From an uncultured Clostridia bacterium (GTDB taxonomy: Bacteria; Bacillota; Clostridia; Oscillospirales; Acutalibacteraceae), in contig CANRNI010000014.1 of assembly GCA_947631945.1 (NCBI GenBank), positions 1-64,000 of the forward strand: a stretch of DNA of 64,000 nucleotides. Reading direction: 5' to 3'. Shown piece after piece: positions 63,500-64,000 of the stretch. Made by a program: the position numbers and the translations under genes. How positions within the stretch are numbered: position 1 is the first letter of the stretch; every line of letters starts with the position of its first letter. The notes below the pieces were generated by a model that saw nothing but the letters and a program-made list of their open reading frames with translations, had not been told where the DNA came from and searched no databases.

Positions 63500-64000
63500 T
63501 TAGGCGGTGAGATATTTCACCGCGACGCCTTGGCGGGTTGCGAGGCTTATTGCTTCCGTCGCTCTGTCTTCCGGCAATTCAATCTGACCGATAAAGCGGT
63601 AATGAATAACGATCCTCTGCGTTTTGTTTTTGCCTGTGCCCTCAATCGAATGAACTTCAATTTTTTCAATCAGTTCGTTCAATAATGCCGGCGTTAAGTT
63701 TTCCATTTCCATAAACTTACGGATCGCGTTGATGAATTGCTCCTTGCCTGCGCGGTAGGTTTTTGCGGAAGCAAGATCTTCGCGGAGTTGTTTGATTTTT
63801 AATTTCAGCTCGTTCCGCTCGTTTTCATACTTTACGGAAAGCTGCATAAACCATTCGTCCGAAACCGTTCCTTTGACGTGTTCTTCAAAAAGCCTTTCAT
63901 ACAGCATTGAAACTTCTTTGTTTCGTGCAAGCGCTTTATTAAGATTTTCTTCAATCGCCTTTTGCCTGTTCAATATGCTTTTATTCGTTTTTGCTTCAAG
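63500..64000 (-). CDS. Large serine recombinase, C-terminal part (runs off the window)
   Basis: The visible 167 codons are open to the window edge, so the N-terminal resolvase domain lies outside. What is seen is the coiled-coil ALARNKEVSMLYERLFEEHVK and the DUF4368-type ending LTPALLNELIEKIEVHSIEG with RIVIHYRFIGQIELP. Both are typical of TndX/Tn1549-type integrases of conjugative elements. It catalyses site-specific integration and excision. Its position next to a tRNA-Pro fragment suggests the window ends at the border of such an element. Confidence 0.85.
   Translation of the reverse strand, partial: LEAKTNKSILNRQKAIEENLNKALARNKEVSMLYERLFEEHVKGTVSDEWFMQLSVKYENERNELKLKIKQLREDLASAKTYRAGKEQFINAIRKFMEMENLTPALLNELIEKIEVHSIEGTGKNKTQRIVIHYRFIGQIELPEDRATEAISLATRQGVAVKYLTA

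Overview
This is a 64-kb, AT-leaning window from a low-GC Gram-positive anaerobe. It is most likely a gut or rumen Clostridia member of the Oscillospiraceae/Ruminococcaceae type; that placement is inference. The indicators are a PASTA-domain division PBP, MurE with the meso-DAP motif DNPR, a clostridial fused PurL-PurQ, Thr/Pro-rich linkers on secreted proteins, an anaerobic C-x-P-x-R sulfatase, AGGAGG-type Shine-Dalgarno sites and TTGACA/TATAAT promoters. No rRNA operon, complete tRNA or CRISPR array is visible.

Layout. (1) 1-9.2 kb: a glycosyltransferase and an IspD/TarI-type cytidylyltransferase, a MATE exporter with RadC, then three envelope proteins (a lipoprotein, a membrane-anchored beta-propeller-like protein, and a secreted beta-helix/InlB-repeat protein). 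(2) 9.2-13 kb: two HAD hydrolases, prolyl-tRNA synthetase, and an acyl-carrier-protein homologue whose pantetheine serine is replaced by tyrosine. (3) 13.3-28.6 kb, minus strand: the division and cell-wall (dcw) cluster mraZ-rsmH-ftsL-pbp-murE-murF-mraY-ftsW-murG-murA-ftsQ-ftsZ. It is driven by a clear promoter with GTGGAG repeats that fit a MraZ operator. murD is missing from its usual place, where a short mobile repeat sits instead. (4) 28.7-30.3 kb: a secreted SH3/C39-like protein and a zinc-ribbon membrane protein. (5) 30.6-42.3 kb, minus strand: a nine-gene purine operon, purE-C-F-M-N-O-H-D-L. It has separate AICAR transformylase and PurO-type IMP cyclohydrolase genes and is preceded by a ZTP (pfl) riboswitch with an intrinsic terminator. 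(6) 42.4-46.6 kb: RluA, a zinc-ribbon membrane protein, an exo/endonuclease/phosphatase-fold protein and a YfcC-family transporter. (7) 46.9-55.1 kb, plus strand: GH35 beta-galactosidase, pyrophosphatase, an ECF S component, a TatD-linked radical SAM protein, a membrane-anchored ECF sigma fusion, a phosphohexomutase and alkaline phosphatase. (8) 55.4-63.1 kb, minus strand: a membrane-anchored sulfatase, an SGNH/MBOAT acyl-transfer pair, a broken alpha/beta hydrolase, a HEAT-like protein and a TfoX-N protein. (9) 63.1-64 kb: an ISL3 transposase remnant, the 3' half of a tRNA-Pro and the C-terminus of a large serine recombinase. This looks like the edge of an integrated element.

The most unusual signal is a set of small non-coding repeats threaded through otherwise core genes. 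A ~179-bp hairpin-like element with TTAAGG...CCTTAA ends has five full copies (19571, 49982, 55228, 60699, 61048). One copy splits an alpha/beta hydrolase; removing the element with one TTAA and restoring one A recovers the family's C-terminus. This shows a TTAA target duplication directly. Shorter relatives lie at 5572 and, strikingly, inside the variable linker of the ZTP riboswitch (42168-42245). At least three further repeat families occur: a 150-bp inverted-repeat element at 52281, a multi-hairpin repeat at 9991 and 30407, and a ~100-bp repeat at 76, 13209 and 28376 whose last two copies bracket the dcw cluster. AATTGTCAATTG-type repeats also lie between pur genes.
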